11,250 bases of DNA from Gemmatimonadota bacterium (GCA_031127185.1 JARIET010000067.1:1-11250); one strand, 5' to 3'; counted from the first letter of the stretch, positions 1 to 7,951 are shown. Translations and numbers: made by a program. The notes: generated by a model not told the origin, from the sequence alone.

Positions 1-2
1 AC

Positions 3-164
3 CTGCTGCGATTGCACGCGGGGTCGGGGTCCGTGGAGGGTCTCACCACGCACATTGGTATTGCGGCTGACCTCTCCGACGAGGTCGCGCGCCTGCTTGC
101 CGCCAAATCCGAGGTAGAGCGCGGGTTGGCCTTCCCGCGCGAAGTTGCTTCGACGCCCGCCTGA
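3..164 (+). CDS. C-terminal end of an unrecognised protein (5' cut by window edge)
   Basis: An open frame runs in from the left edge and ends at TGA 162-164, leaving 53 readable residues. The visible part begins LLRLHAGSGSVEGL and ends in FPREVASTPA. The strong G/C bias at third codon positions matches the neighbouring genes and supports real coding. The segment 69-116, around ADLSDEVARLLAAK, looks helical and amphipathic. I do not recognise a family from this fragment, and no catalytic motif, membrane segment or lipobox is visible. It lies in the same direction as the carboxypeptidase Q-like gene, 30 bases upstream of its ATG, so the two may be co-transcribed. That is inference from spacing only. 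Confidence 0.5.
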   Translation: MLRLHAGSGSVEGLTTHIGIAADLSDEVARLLAAKSEVERGLAFPREVASTPA

Positions 165-194
165 ATTCCCACACCTCCCACCCGCATCACCACC

Positions 195-1556
195 ATGAGA
201 ATCGCACGCCACGCCATCGCCATCGTCGCGTTCGCTGCCCAGGCCAACGCCCAGTCCCTTGCCGATCAGTATCGCGCCACGACTGATCGCATTGCCGCGG
301 CTGCCTTGGCCGACAGCGCTGCGTGGAACCGCATCGCTGAACTGACGGACAGGTTTGGGCACAGGTTCAGCGGCTCGGAGAGTCTGGAGCAGGCCATCGA
401 CTGGATCATTGAGAAGATGAAAGCCGACGGCATGGCCAACGTCCGCGGTGAGCCGGTGATGGTACCTCGTTGGATTCGGGGTGAGGAGTCGGTGGAGATG
501 ATGACCCCGCGCGTGGCGAAACTGCCGATGCTGGGCCTCGGTGGCAGCGTGGCGACGCCCGCGGCGGGAATCACGGCGGAGGTGCTGGTGGTTTCTTCGT
601 ACGCCGATCTCACGGCCAAGGCCGCGCAGGCGCGCGGTAAGATCGTGCTCTTCAACGTGCCGTTCACGAACTACGGCGCCACGGTGGCGTACCGCCGAGA
701 CGGCGCCAGTGCAGCCGCGCGGGTTGGCGCGGTGGCCAGTCTCCTGCGCTCGGTGGGCCCCTACTCGATGCGCACGCCGCACACCGGCAACATGGCCTAC
801 GACTCGACGGTCGCCAAAATCCCGGCGGCCGCCATTTCCAGCGAAGACGCCGAGATGATTGCGCGCCTCGCGGCGCGCGGCGAGAAGGTCAGCGTGCGCC
901 TCAAGATGTCCGCGCATTTCCTGCCCGATGTGCAGTCGCGCAACGTGATGGGCGAACTGCGCGGCCGTGAGTTTCCCGACGAGGTTGTGGTGATGGGCGG
1001 CCATATCGACTCGTGGGATGTGGGCCGCGGTGCCATGGACGATGCGGGCGGTGTGGTGGTTGCCTGGGAAGCGATCCGGATTCTCAAACGCCTGGGCCTC
1101 ACGCCGCGGCGCACCATTCGTGTGGTGGGGTGGACCAATGAAGAGAACGGCATGCGCGGCGGCAACGCGTATCGCGACACGCACCGCGCTGCACTCGACA
1201 AGCACGTGCTGGCGGTTGAGTCGGACGGCGGGGTGTTCCGTCCGCTCGGGTTTGGCTTTACCGGCTCTGATGCAGCATTCGCGATCATGCAACAGATCGG
1301 CACGTTGATTGAGCGCGCGATCCCCGGGTCCGGGGCAATCACAAAAGGCGGTGGCGGAGCTGACATCGGGCCCATCATGGCGCTCGGCGTTCCCGGCGCC
1401 GGGTTGAACGTGGACGGGACGAAGTATTTCTGGTTCCATCATACTGACGCCGATACGGTGGAGCAGCTGGATCCCAGGGAGGTCGCGCAGTGCGCGGCCG
1501 CGATGGCGATCCTGGCGTATGTGGTGGCGGACCTACCGCAGCGGCTGCCGCGGTAG
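195..1556 (+). CDS. Exported M28 metallopeptidase, carboxypeptidase Q-like
   Basis: This is a 453-residue di-zinc exopeptidase resembling carboxypeptidase Q (plasma glutamate carboxypeptidase, M28 family), whose members cleave dipeptides and short peptides. Residues 1-19 form a Sec signal peptide ending in ANA-Q, so it should act in the periplasm or outside the cell. The expected metal and catalytic residues are all visible: H270 in GGHIDSWD, bridging D282 in GAMDDAGG, catalytic E316 and ligand E317 in WTNEENG, D344 in ESDGG, and H416 in FHHTDAD. The H-to-D and D-to-E spacings (12 and 34) match those I recall for human carboxypeptidase Q. The region between the N-terminal helix and H270 (about 120-245) fits the inserted protease-associated-type domain. 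ATG 195 is the first start after an in-frame stop (162-164). No good Shine-Dalgarno sequence precedes it. Its peptide substrate cannot be told from the sequence. Confidence 0.93.
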   Translation: MRIARHAIAIVAFAAQANAQSLADQYRATTDRIAAAALADSAAWNRIAELTDRFGHRFSGSESLEQAIDWIIEKMKADGMANVRGEPVMVPRWIRGEESVEMMTPRVAKLPMLGLGGSVATPAAGITAEVLVVSSYADLTAKAAQARGKIVLFNVPFTNYGATVAYRRDGASAAARVGAVASLLRSVGPYSMRTPHTGNMAYDSTVAKIPAAAISSEDAEMIARLAARGEKVSVRLKMSAHFLPDVQSRNVMGELRGREFPDEVVVMGGHIDSWDVGRGAMDDAGGVVVAWEAIRILKRLGLTPRRTIRVVGWTNEENGMRGGNAYRDTHRAALDKHVLAVESDGGVFRPLGFGFTGSDAAFAIMQQIGTLIERAIPGSGAITKGGGGADIGPIMALGVPGAGLNVDGTKYFWFHHTDADTVEQLDPREVAQCAAAMAILAYVVADLPQRLPR

Positions 1557-1569
1557 CGGTTGATTGCTG

Positions 1570-1590
1570 GTGCGGGCGCTACGCCCGCGC
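1570..1590. terminator. Putative bidirectional hairpin between convergent genes
   Basis: An inverted repeat GCGGGCG (1572-1578) / CGCCCGC (1582-1588) encloses a 3-nt loop, CTA. A G-T pair and a further G-C pair extend the stem to 9 bp. It sits 14 bases after the carboxypeptidase stop codon. On the minus strand it overlaps the end of the membrane hydrolase gene, whose TAG stop is the loop. The position between two convergent genes suits a shared terminator. Neither side has a U-rich tract, so intrinsic termination is uncertain; it may instead work as an mRNA 3'-end stabiliser or have no role. Confidence 0.4.
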
Positions 1591-4500
1591 CGGGATCACT
1601 GTTTGTGCGAGCACGGCATCGAGCACGGCCGGGTGCGACCAGTACCCCGTGTGCCCCCCGTAACCAATGCAGGTGTCGAACGACTTGCCGTCGCTGCTGA
1701 GCCTACCGATGACGGTCGAGTTGTCGGCGAAGCGTTCATCGTCGGTGCCGCTGAACCAGAGGAAGCGGCCGATGTAGTCACCGCTCTTGTACAGGTTGAT
1801 CCACTGGTCCACCCCCGCGCGGGCGGCGTTCACCTTGCCATCGTCCGTGTCGGCGTCAGAATCCTGGACCCAGGAGTACAGGTACGGAAAGGCGGTCGCG
1901 TAGAGATTTTGCAGTGGTGACCCCATGGTGATCAGCGAGACCCGAGGCCGCTTTTCCGCGATCGCCGGCGGTGCGGTTTCGCCTTGCGAGCGGAGCCGTT
2001 CCCGCAATCTCAGTGCGTCGGCGGCAACGACCGTACCCTGGCTGTGCGCGACGACCACAATGCGCGAATACCCGCTCGATTCCAGATGGCTGAGCAAGGA
2101 AAGCATGCGGTCGAGGAGGCGCGCGCGGGGTGTCCGGTCGTACGGGGCGACGCGCAGGTATATCTCGATGTCCGCGGCCAGCGCCAGAGCGGGCCGAAGC
2201 AGGGTGATAAGGGCGCTGAGTTGAGTGATGGCAACGATGCCGCCGGCACCGAACAAGAACGCGAAGAGCCATGCGTTGAGGTTGTGGGCAGCCGCGTGCA
2301 CCGGATCGAAAAACAGCGCGAGGAACACGGGCGCGATGGCCAGCGCGGGGAAACCCATGATGACGAACGCGCGCGTCACTTCCCACCCAGTGCTGGCCCA
2401 GCGGCCGAGCTGGACGGAAGCGCCCCAAGGCTCGGCATGCGGGTTTGTGTCGGCACGCAACGCGGGCACCAACGTCCACAGGGTCGTCGCGCCAAGCAGG
2501 AGGACAAAGACGACCAGCGCGAGCAACTGCACCCCCGCCCACTCGTGCAGCATCTTCATGGTCTGCATGAGTGGAACCATTTGGTCCTCGAGCGCCGGCG
2601 TCTCCAGCCGCCGCCAGAAACCATCGGCCCACGACCGATTGGCCGCTGACGTCGAATCGAGAGTTGCGAGTTGGGTTCGCACGCGCGCCAGCGCGGAGTC
2701 CAATTCCGGGAAACGCTCGTTCGCGCCGGGTGCCCCGGCAGCCGCAATCGAATCCCAGCGCGCGATTGCCTGCAAATTGCCGGTTTCTTGCCTCTTCAGC
2801 TCGTGCCGGTCGAGCCAGCGATCTGCGAAGTCGCCGCCACTGAACTGTATGACCAGCGATTGAATGAGCAGGGCCGACACGATCGTGCCCGACGTGGTGA
2901 CGACACTGGTCCATGTGGTCGTTGCGAGGTACCGCCGCGCCCCCCAACGCCCGACGCCGCGCAGCGTGACCAGAATCGCCACGGCCAGCGCGAGAAAGAC
3001 AATCAGCAGGGCAGCACCCCACGCGACGACAAGGGCCTGACTGAGGACGTTTTGCAACTCGGTCAGTGCGAACACCACCGACTGCTTGAGCACCGGCTCG
3101 CCGTAGGTGGAATAACGGCCCAGGTCCGCCAGCAGCGTGGTCTTGCCGCTTTCGACGACTTCCACGACTCCGGGGGGGCTGACGGCCGTCCTGGCAAACA
3201 CGATCGCCGCATACAGGGAGAAGGCAGTCATGATCACGATGGCGTGATTGCGCGAGAGCCACAGGCGCGCGCGCTTGGGCCAGGTGTATGCATGGGCCTG
3301 CGCAAACGCCGGCGATTCCTGCGGCCGACTCCACCAGGCGTCCAGTCTCGACGAGAGCTCAAGGAGCGTGGCACTGACGATTGTCACGGATGCTGCCACA
3401 ACGATGTTCGGATCCCAGAGCCATGTCGCTGCGCCGGGTAAATAGATCACGAGCGCACCGCCAATGCCCGGCAAGGCGTGCTGGCGAAACGCGTGCTCGC
3501 GGTAGAACGCGATGACGTCGAAGCCAATGACGATCGCGCCGAGCAGGGCAAAGGCTATCCAGACACGGTCGAGGCCAACCACTCCGAGCACGGTGAGCGC
3601 GAGGGCCGCGACCATTGCGCGACGACCCCAGCTCCCGGTGATGTGACTGCGCATCTGCGCGCCAAGCTCCCCGGCCCTGAGCCATCGAAACACGCTGAGC
3701 GGGTGGAACGGCGAGGTCACGACGGTGATCAGGAAGGCAGTCACGACACCCAGAAGGACCTGAGTGCCACGGTCGCTTGTGGATGCACTCAGGGGGGGCA
3801 GAAGCGAGACCGTGGTCAACCAGGTCAGATCCACAAATCGCGCGCGCGGGGTCAGCCGTGCCGCGAGCGCGTCTGCGGGCGGAACCGGGTCAGCCGACCT
3901 GGGCCACCGCGGTGCCGGGGTTCCGATAGACACGAATCCGCGCGAGAGGTACACAACGGCGATGCCGGTCAGCAGCCAAATTGCGGCCAGGGTGTGCGCC
4001 GGTGAGATCCAGCGAAACAGCGGCATCCCCGGCTCGAAGCTGCGGTTGGCGTCCACCAAGCCGATGATGAACAGCACCAGGATGGCATACAGGGCTGGAC
4101 GCGCGAACCAGTCCAGCGGGCCCGACCTGCCGCTCCGCAGAATCGTCGGCAACATCGCGCTGACGACCATGACTGGGGCGACGACCAGCGATATCCGGTA
4201 CGCCGCAGTCATCGAGATGTCGCGGTAGGCGATCGCCAGGACAACCAGCACGTTGAGCAAGAAGACCGACGGAATCACGCCGAAGATGAGCCGGGAGAAT
4301 GATCGGTACCACCACTCGGCCTGGAACCAGAATCGCGTGCCCGTCGTGTCCGCAGCCGCCTCCACCGATGTGAGTCCGAGCGCAAAAAAGCGACTGACGA
4401 ATCGCAGCATGTAGACCGCTCCCCGGAGCGTACCCTCGCCGAACGATCCGATGTCTCCCCACCAGGCGCCGTACACGTCTATCGGCGGCATCTTGTCGCC

Positions 4501-4875
4501 GCCCGGCCGGATGGCGTACGCTGGGACGATCATCGTTTCGTTCGGCGCGGCGCCAGCGTAGTCATCGAGCTGGCGGCGCAACAACACATCCTCGGCGGGA
4601 AGTGCCCCCGCTTCGCCGGGCGGTGCTTTCACCCCGTGGAGCGGTAAGTGAAAGGTGTAGTGCTCGAACATGGGGGCCGGCGCGCCGCGGGTGCGCATCG
4701 TGTTGACCATGGCTGCTGCAAATCCACCGGCCGTGGCCCCTGGCACTGAGGCACCAACGCCGTGTACGACCACGACCGCCGTTCGGTCCTCGCGCACACC
4801 AAACATCGGCATGCGTTGAGACGTACGATGGATCGGGTTCTCGGGGCCGTCTTTCGGTTCTGAGAGCGCGGTCAC
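1579..4875 (-). CDS. Large polytopic membrane protein with a split alpha/beta-hydrolase (lipase-like) domain
   Basis: This 1098-residue protein has no recognised gene name. The N-terminal part (about 1-190) is soluble and has a strand followed by HGVG (38-41), typical of the oxyanion region of alpha/beta hydrolases. About 14-16 hydrophobic segments follow between roughly residues 196 and 893, interrupted by a charged, helix-rich soluble stretch at about 680-780. The C-terminal part resembles the second half of a lipase fold: nucleophile S945 in VVAHSQG (the first glycine of GxSxG is alanine), an MGSPLQNLY segment at 984-992, a likely acid D1033 in YKSGDYIGR, and a likely catalytic histidine H1075 in GGHTGYW. 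I infer a membrane-anchored serine esterase or lipase; the substrate is unknown. The GTG start at 4873-4875 is the first possible start after an in-frame TAG, and a TAGATT element lies 6 nt before it. ATG at residues 22 or 24 are alternative starts. Confidence 0.85.
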   Translation of the reverse strand: MTALSEPKDGPENPIHRTSQRMPMFGVREDRTAVVVVHGVGASVPGATAGGFAAAMVNTMRTRGAPAPMFEHYTFHLPLHGVKAPPGEAGALPAEDVLLRRQLDDYAGAAPNETMIVPAYAIRPGGDKMPPIDVYGAWWGDIGSFGEGTLRGAVYMLRFVSRFFALGLTSVEAAADTTGTRFWFQAEWWYRSFSRLIFGVIPSVFLLNVLVVLAIAYRDISMTAAYRISLVVAPVMVVSAMLPTILRSGRSGPLDWFARPALYAILVLFIIGLVDANRSFEPGMPLFRWISPAHTLAAIWLLTGIAVVYLSRGFVSIGTPAPRWPRSADPVPPADALAARLTPRARFVDLTWLTTVSLLPPLSASTSDRGTQVLLGVVTAFLITVVTSPFHPLSVFRWLRAGELGAQMRSHITGSWGRRAMVAALALTVLGVVGLDRVWIAFALLGAIVIGFDVIAFYREHAFRQHALPGIGGALVIYLPGAATWLWDPNIVVAASVTIVSATLLELSSRLDAWWSRPQESPAFAQAHAYTWPKRARLWLSRNHAIVIMTAFSLYAAIVFARTAVSPPGVVEVVESGKTTLLADLGRYSTYGEPVLKQSVVFALTELQNVLSQALVVAWGAALLIVFLALAVAILVTLRGVGRWGARRYLATTTWTSVVTTSGTIVSALLIQSLVIQFSGGDFADRWLDRHELKRQETGNLQAIARWDSIAAAGAPGANERFPELDSALARVRTQLATLDSTSAANRSWADGFWRRLETPALEDQMVPLMQTMKMLHEWAGVQLLALVVFVLLLGATTLWTLVPALRADTNPHAEPWGASVQLGRWASTGWEVTRAFVIMGFPALAIAPVFLALFFDPVHAAAHNLNAWLFAFLFGAGGIVAITQLSALITLLRPALALAADIEIYLRVAPYDRTPRARLLDRMLSLLSHLESSGYSRIVVVAHSQGTVVAADALRLRERLRSQGETAPPAIAEKRPRVSLITMGSPLQNLYATAFPYLYSWVQDSDADTDDGKVNAARAGVDQWINLYKSGDYIGRFLWFSGTDDERFADNSTVIGRLSSDGKSFDTCIGYGGHTGYWSHPAVLDAVLAQTVIPARA

Positions 4876-4881
4876 GCCCCG

Positions 4882-4887
4882 AATCTA
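4882..4887 (-). promoter_or_regulatory. Putative -10 element TAGATT, leaderless promoter of the membrane hydrolase
   Basis: On the minus strand TAGATT is followed by 6 nt (CGGGGC) and then the GTG start of the 1098-residue membrane protein. This spacing would put the transcription start at the start codon itself. The TAG within the hexamer is also the in-frame stop that limits the reading frame upstream. No convincing -35 hexamer is visible. The same arrangement occurs before two other genes here, and it supports GTG 4875 over the downstream ATG candidates. Confidence 0.5.
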
Positions 4888-4941
4888 CGGCGCACCGCAT
4901 GCCCTCGCGAACGGCGGCGGAGCATACGCCCCTGGGACAAT

Positions 4942-4947
4942 TAGATT
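4942..4947 (+). promoter_or_regulatory. Putative -10 element TAGATT, leaderless promoter of the ComEC-like gene
   Basis: TAGATT is followed by 6 nt (CCGGCG) and ATG 4954. No Shine-Dalgarno sequence lies upstream of the ATG and no clear -35 box is seen. It belongs to the 78-bp divergent intergenic region, whose other side carries the same hexamer for the minus-strand membrane hydrolase. Confidence 0.55.
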
Positions 4948-4953
4948 CCGGCG

Positions 4954-6018
4954 ATGCGCTTCGCGCCCGCTCTATTCCTGATCGTGCTCACCACGTCATC
5001 ACGGGCACAGACACCCCCGCGCGACACACTCAGCATCCCTGACACGGCCTGGCTGGAGATCCACTTTGTTGACGTCGGGCAAGGCGACGCCATCTGGATC
5101 CGCACCTGGAACGATGGCGTGGCCGATAATGGTCGGTTTGACGGCCGGAATATCACCATCGATGGTGGGCCGAACGGCAGCGACGGCTCGAACAGCTTCC
5201 TGAAATACATCCGCGAGCGCGCCCAGCCCGACGCGCGCTTCGACGCGGTGATCGTCAGCCATCCGCACGACGATCATTATCCGGGCGCGCTCGGTGTGCT
5301 GCGCCATTACGAAGTCTGCAACTACTACGACGGCGACACCCCGAACGGTTCACGTTTCAACCAGTTCCTCGACACCGTGCGTTCGGAGCAGTGCGACGGC
5401 CATCCGATTCGGCTGCACCGTGGGCGGACCAACTTCGGCACCCCGGATTGGGGCAGTGAGCTTCAGGTAGCACTGCTTTGGGGTGCACCAATCGACCCGA
5501 CCGGGATGGGGAGCGGCGGTACGTTGATCAACAACGGGTCGCTCGTGATCAAGCTCACCTATGGCACGCAGAGCTTCCTCTTCATGGGAGACGCCGAAGG
5601 AAAGGAGCGCGATGACCCAGCCACCACTCCACGCTACGCCGAGGCACGACTGTTGAGTGATTCAGTGACCGAATCGCGACTTAAGTCCACCGTGCTCAAG
5701 ATTGCGCACCACGGCAGCGAGACATCGAGCACGCTGCCGTTCATCCGTGCGGTGGATCCCGAGGTCCTCGTGGTGTCGTCGGGGCGAGAATCATACAGCG
5801 GCACGTTTCTGCCCGACCGCTCAACGCTGCAGCGGTATTGCACACACAATCCGCAGGTTCGTATTTATCGCACCGACCAAGACGATGCGGCCGAAGGGCG
5901 CACGGCGGCCACGGACAACGACGGCGATCATGTCGTGATCAGGACAAATGGCAAGCGGACGGAAATTGTCGCGCGCTCGGCCGGTCAGCCCTGGACGGCC
6001 ACTGCCTGCACGCCGTAG
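4954..6018 (+). CDS. Exported ComEC/Rec2-type metallo-beta-lactamase-fold hydrolase
   Basis: This 354-residue protein has a short Sec signal peptide (about 1-18, SSRAQ) followed by a single metallo-beta-lactamase domain of the ComEC C-terminal type. Visible motifs in order are FVDVGQGDA (38-46), IDGG (69-72), the metal-binding SHPHDDH (H103, H105, D107, H108), FMGDAEG with bridging D213, and AHHGS with H252/H253. ComEC proteins use this domain beside a competence channel, reportedly to degrade one DNA strand. Here there is no membrane channel, so a DNA-uptake role is not implied. A phosphodiester substrate such as extracellular nucleic acid is plausible but is inference. The C-terminal stretch at about 307-326 is unusually rich in Asp (DQDD, DNDGD) and may bind calcium or be a flexible loop. 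ATG 4954 is chosen because it gives the signal peptide and sits 6 nt after TAGATT. Confidence 0.87.
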   Translation: MRFAPALFLIVLTTSSRAQTPPRDTLSIPDTAWLEIHFVDVGQGDAIWIRTWNDGVADNGRFDGRNITIDGGPNGSDGSNSFLKYIRERAQPDARFDAVIVSHPHDDHYPGALGVLRHYEVCNYYDGDTPNGSRFNQFLDTVRSEQCDGHPIRLHRGRTNFGTPDWGSELQVALLWGAPIDPTGMGSGGTLINNGSLVIKLTYGTQSFLFMGDAEGKERDDPATTPRYAEARLLSDSVTESRLKSTVLKIAHHGSETSSTLPFIRAVDPEVLVVSSGRESYSGTFLPDRSTLQRYCTHNPQVRIYRTDQDDAAEGRTAATDNDGDHVVIRTNGKRTEIVARSAGQPWTATACTP

Positions 6019-6061
6019 GGGGACGCATCCAACCTTGGCCCCCCAATGCCAGTCTCAGGTG

Positions 6062-6067
6062 TAGAAT
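6062..6067 (+). promoter_or_regulatory. Possible -10 element TAGAAT with a Shine-Dalgarno at 6099-6103 for the second M28 gene
   Basis: The 92-base gap between the ComEC-like and M28 genes contains TAGAAT, a good -10 match. It would give a start near 6074 and a leader of about 37 nt. CGGAG at 6099-6103 then lies 7 nt before GTG 6111, a normal ribosome-binding spacing. The nearest -35-like hexamer, TTGGCC at 6035, is too far away (21 nt), so the promoter call is weak. The ribosome-binding site is the better supported part. It contrasts with the TAGATT-N6 starts elsewhere in the window. Confidence 0.35.
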
Positions 6068-6110
6068 TCCTGCTGGCCAAGTCGGCCCATACCAATACCG
6101 GAGTGCTGTC

Positions 6111-7865
6111 GTGACGTCTCGGAAATTGTGTCATCTCGTGACTGCCATCGCCACCATTGGAACTACGGTCGTGGGCGATGCCGTCGCGCAGGGCGGCCAG
6201 GACTGGACACGCCTGGAGCGTCCGCGCACCAACGCCCCGAAGCCGACGACCACGGCAATCACGATTGACGACTTGCGCACCCGCGTCTTCGGCTTCGCCG
6301 ACGACTCGATGCGGGGTCGCGTGCTCGCCGATATCGGCAATGTGAAGGGCACGCAGTACATCGCCTCCGAGCTCAAGCGGATAGGCGTCGAGCCTGCGGG
6401 TGAGAATGGCGGATACTTCCAGCTCGTGCCGATCGTTGAGCGGTCATTCGATGAGAACTCGCGTGTTCGCATCGGCGACCAGGCATTGGAAGCCTGGAAG
6501 GACTACCTCGTGCGCGATCAGGGCTCCGGGGCGCGGACCATTGATGGCGTACCGACGATTTTCGGCGGATTCTGGGGCGATCAGTCACGGATGATTTCGC
6601 GCGACGCCGCGGCCGGAAAAGTGGTGGTCCTTGCGGTGCGGCCGGGCGAGGCGGGCGGCGGGAACCCCGGGCTTCCGCTGCGCCCGCAGGTGGCCGCGTA
6701 CTTCGACAAGGCCAACGCCGTGCTGGTCGTCGCAATGGAAGCGATCCCCGCCGGGTCGATCAACGTGTACAAGCAGCCCAGCGGCGGGATGCGCGTCGAG
6801 AATCCGCCGCCCGTTGCGGCGTACATCTACGTGACGAACAATGTGGCGCGCGCCGTATTCGGCGCCGAACCATCCGGACTCACGGCGGGTGTGGCGGGTC
6901 GTACATTCACGGGCAACCCGACGTGGGCGGAGAAGCTGGTGGAGCATGCGGCGTACAACGTGGTCGGAATCGTTCGCGGATCGGATCCTGTCCTGAGCAA
7001 GGAGTACGTGGCGATCGGTTCGCACAACGATCATGTGGGTCTCGATCCCGAGCCCGCCGCGCACGACTCGATGTACGTGCTCAATCATCTCTTCAAGGAG
7101 CAGGGCGCCGATAGCCCCGAGCCGCGGCTCGGGGCGGCGGACTTCGCCAAAGTGAACGCGATTCTTGCGGACATCCGGCGCAAGACGAGCGGCGCATCAG
7201 CGCGTCTCGACTCGGTCTACAATGGTGCAGACGACGACGCCTCTGGCTCCATGGCCCTGCTCGAAATGGCGGAATTCGTCGCCGGTCAGCGCGTGAAGCC
7301 CAAGCGCTCCATGCTCTTTGTATGGCACGTGGGTGAGGAGGCGGGACTCTTCGGATCCGAGTGGTTCACCGACCATCCCACGGTGCCGCGCGAGTCGATT
7401 GTGGCTCAGCTCAACATTGACATGGTGGGGCGCGGTGACGCGACCGATGTGACCGGCTCGACCAAGGACAACAAGTCGATTCGTGGCGGCGACAACTACC
7501 TGCAACTCATTGGCTCGCGCAGGCTCTCCACCGAACTCGGCGACCTCGTGGAAAAGGTGAACGTGAGCAAGGCGCACAAGATGGCGCTCGACTATTCGCT
7601 TGACGCTGACGCCCATCCGCAGAACATCTACTGCCGCAGTGATCACTACTCGTACGCGCGCTACGGCATTCCGGTGGTCTTCTTCACGACCGGTGGGCAC
7701 GCGGACTACCACCAGCTGTCCGATGAGCCGCAGTACCTCAATTACCCGCACCTGATGCGCGTGGCGAACTTCATTCGTGATGTCGCCATGGACGTGGCGA
7801 ACGTGAGCAAGCGGCCGGTGGTCGACAAGCCGAAACCCGATCCGAAGGGCAACTGCCAGCAGTAA
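6111..7865 (+). CDS. Exported M28 family metallopeptidase (aminopeptidase-like) with PA-type insert
   Basis: This 584-residue di-zinc peptidase is distinct from the carboxypeptidase Q-like one upstream. Residues 1-27 form a signal peptide (MTSRKLCH... ending DAVAQ), so it acts in the periplasm or outside. The region at about 140-270 fits a protease-associated domain. Catalytic-domain motifs are GSHNDHVG (H305, D307), NGADDDASG with bridging D374, HVGEEAGLFGS with E409/E410, NIDMVGR with D437, and HADYH with H534. About 69 residues separate H305 from D374, far more than the dozen in the other M28 here, so a lid or specificity insertion is likely. The open frame continues upstream into the previous gene, but GTG 6111 is chosen because it gives a clean signal peptide and follows CGGAG by 7 nt. 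Substrate specificity is not evident; aminopeptidase is the family's common activity. Confidence 0.92.
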   Translation: MTSRKLCHLVTAIATIGTTVVGDAVAQGGQDWTRLERPRTNAPKPTTTAITIDDLRTRVFGFADDSMRGRVLADIGNVKGTQYIASELKRIGVEPAGENGGYFQLVPIVERSFDENSRVRIGDQALEAWKDYLVRDQGSGARTIDGVPTIFGGFWGDQSRMISRDAAAGKVVVLAVRPGEAGGGNPGLPLRPQVAAYFDKANAVLVVAMEAIPAGSINVYKQPSGGMRVENPPPVAAYIYVTNNVARAVFGAEPSGLTAGVAGRTFTGNPTWAEKLVEHAAYNVVGIVRGSDPVLSKEYVAIGSHNDHVGLDPEPAAHDSMYVLNHLFKEQGADSPEPRLGAADFAKVNAILADIRRKTSGASARLDSVYNGADDDASGSMALLEMAEFVAGQRVKPKRSMLFVWHVGEEAGLFGSEWFTDHPTVPRESIVAQLNIDMVGRGDATDVTGSTKDNKSIRGGDNYLQLIGSRRLSTELGDLVEKVNVSKAHKMALDYSLDADAHPQNIYCRSDHYSYARYGIPVVFFTTGGHADYHQLSDEPQYLNYPHLMRVANFIRDVAMDVANVSKRPVVDKPKPDPKGNCQQ

Positions 7866-7891
7866 CGCCCGGATCCCGAGCTGCGGCGCCG

Positions 7892-7951
7892 CTGTCGGCG
7901 CGGGGAGCGCTGCTCCTCGCCCTCGCAGCGGCGCCGTTCGCGCGTCCCCTT
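7892..7951 (+). other. Signal-peptide-coding extension of the LpxR-like gene without a canonical start codon
   Basis: In the frame of the LpxR-like protein, the 20 codons before GTG 7952 encode a hydrophobic, Ala/Leu-rich segment (LSARGALLLALAAAPF...). It continues into LVSPLSAQ, a textbook Sec signal peptide with a cleavage-like LSA-Q. The nearest in-frame stop upstream is TGA 7778-7780. I find no ATG, GTG or TTG in this frame from there to 7952, only CTG at 7853, 7892 and 7910. CTG 7892 would give an Arg-containing n-region. A purine-rich GGGGAG at 7902-7907 is too close to CTG 7910. A CTG start, a recent mutation or a sequence error would each explain this. Confidence 0.5.

Noticed and set aside
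1856..3334. 492-residue minus-strand open frame in another frame inside the membrane hydrolase gene
   Set aside because: It overlaps the 1098-residue protein, whose motifs and membrane segments are convincing. The alternative translation is Arg/Ala/Gly-rich, as expected for a shifted frame of GC-rich coding sequence.
1984..3441. Plus-strand open frames opposite the membrane hydrolase (1984-2649, 2225-2863, 2671-3441)
   Set aside because: Their translations are charged, repetitive-looking and without domains. They are antisense shadows of a well-supported gene.
6018..6050. G-run and C-run after the ComEC-like gene as a possible terminator
   Set aside because: GGGGG near 6018-6022 and CCCCC near 6040-6044 could pair only across a long loop, with no further stem and no U tract.
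5838..6110. Upstream extension of the second M28 gene's open frame into the ComEC-like gene
   Set aside because: The extra 91 residues overlap a well-supported gene in another frame and would bury the signal peptide. GTG 6111 with CGGAG upstream explains the start better.
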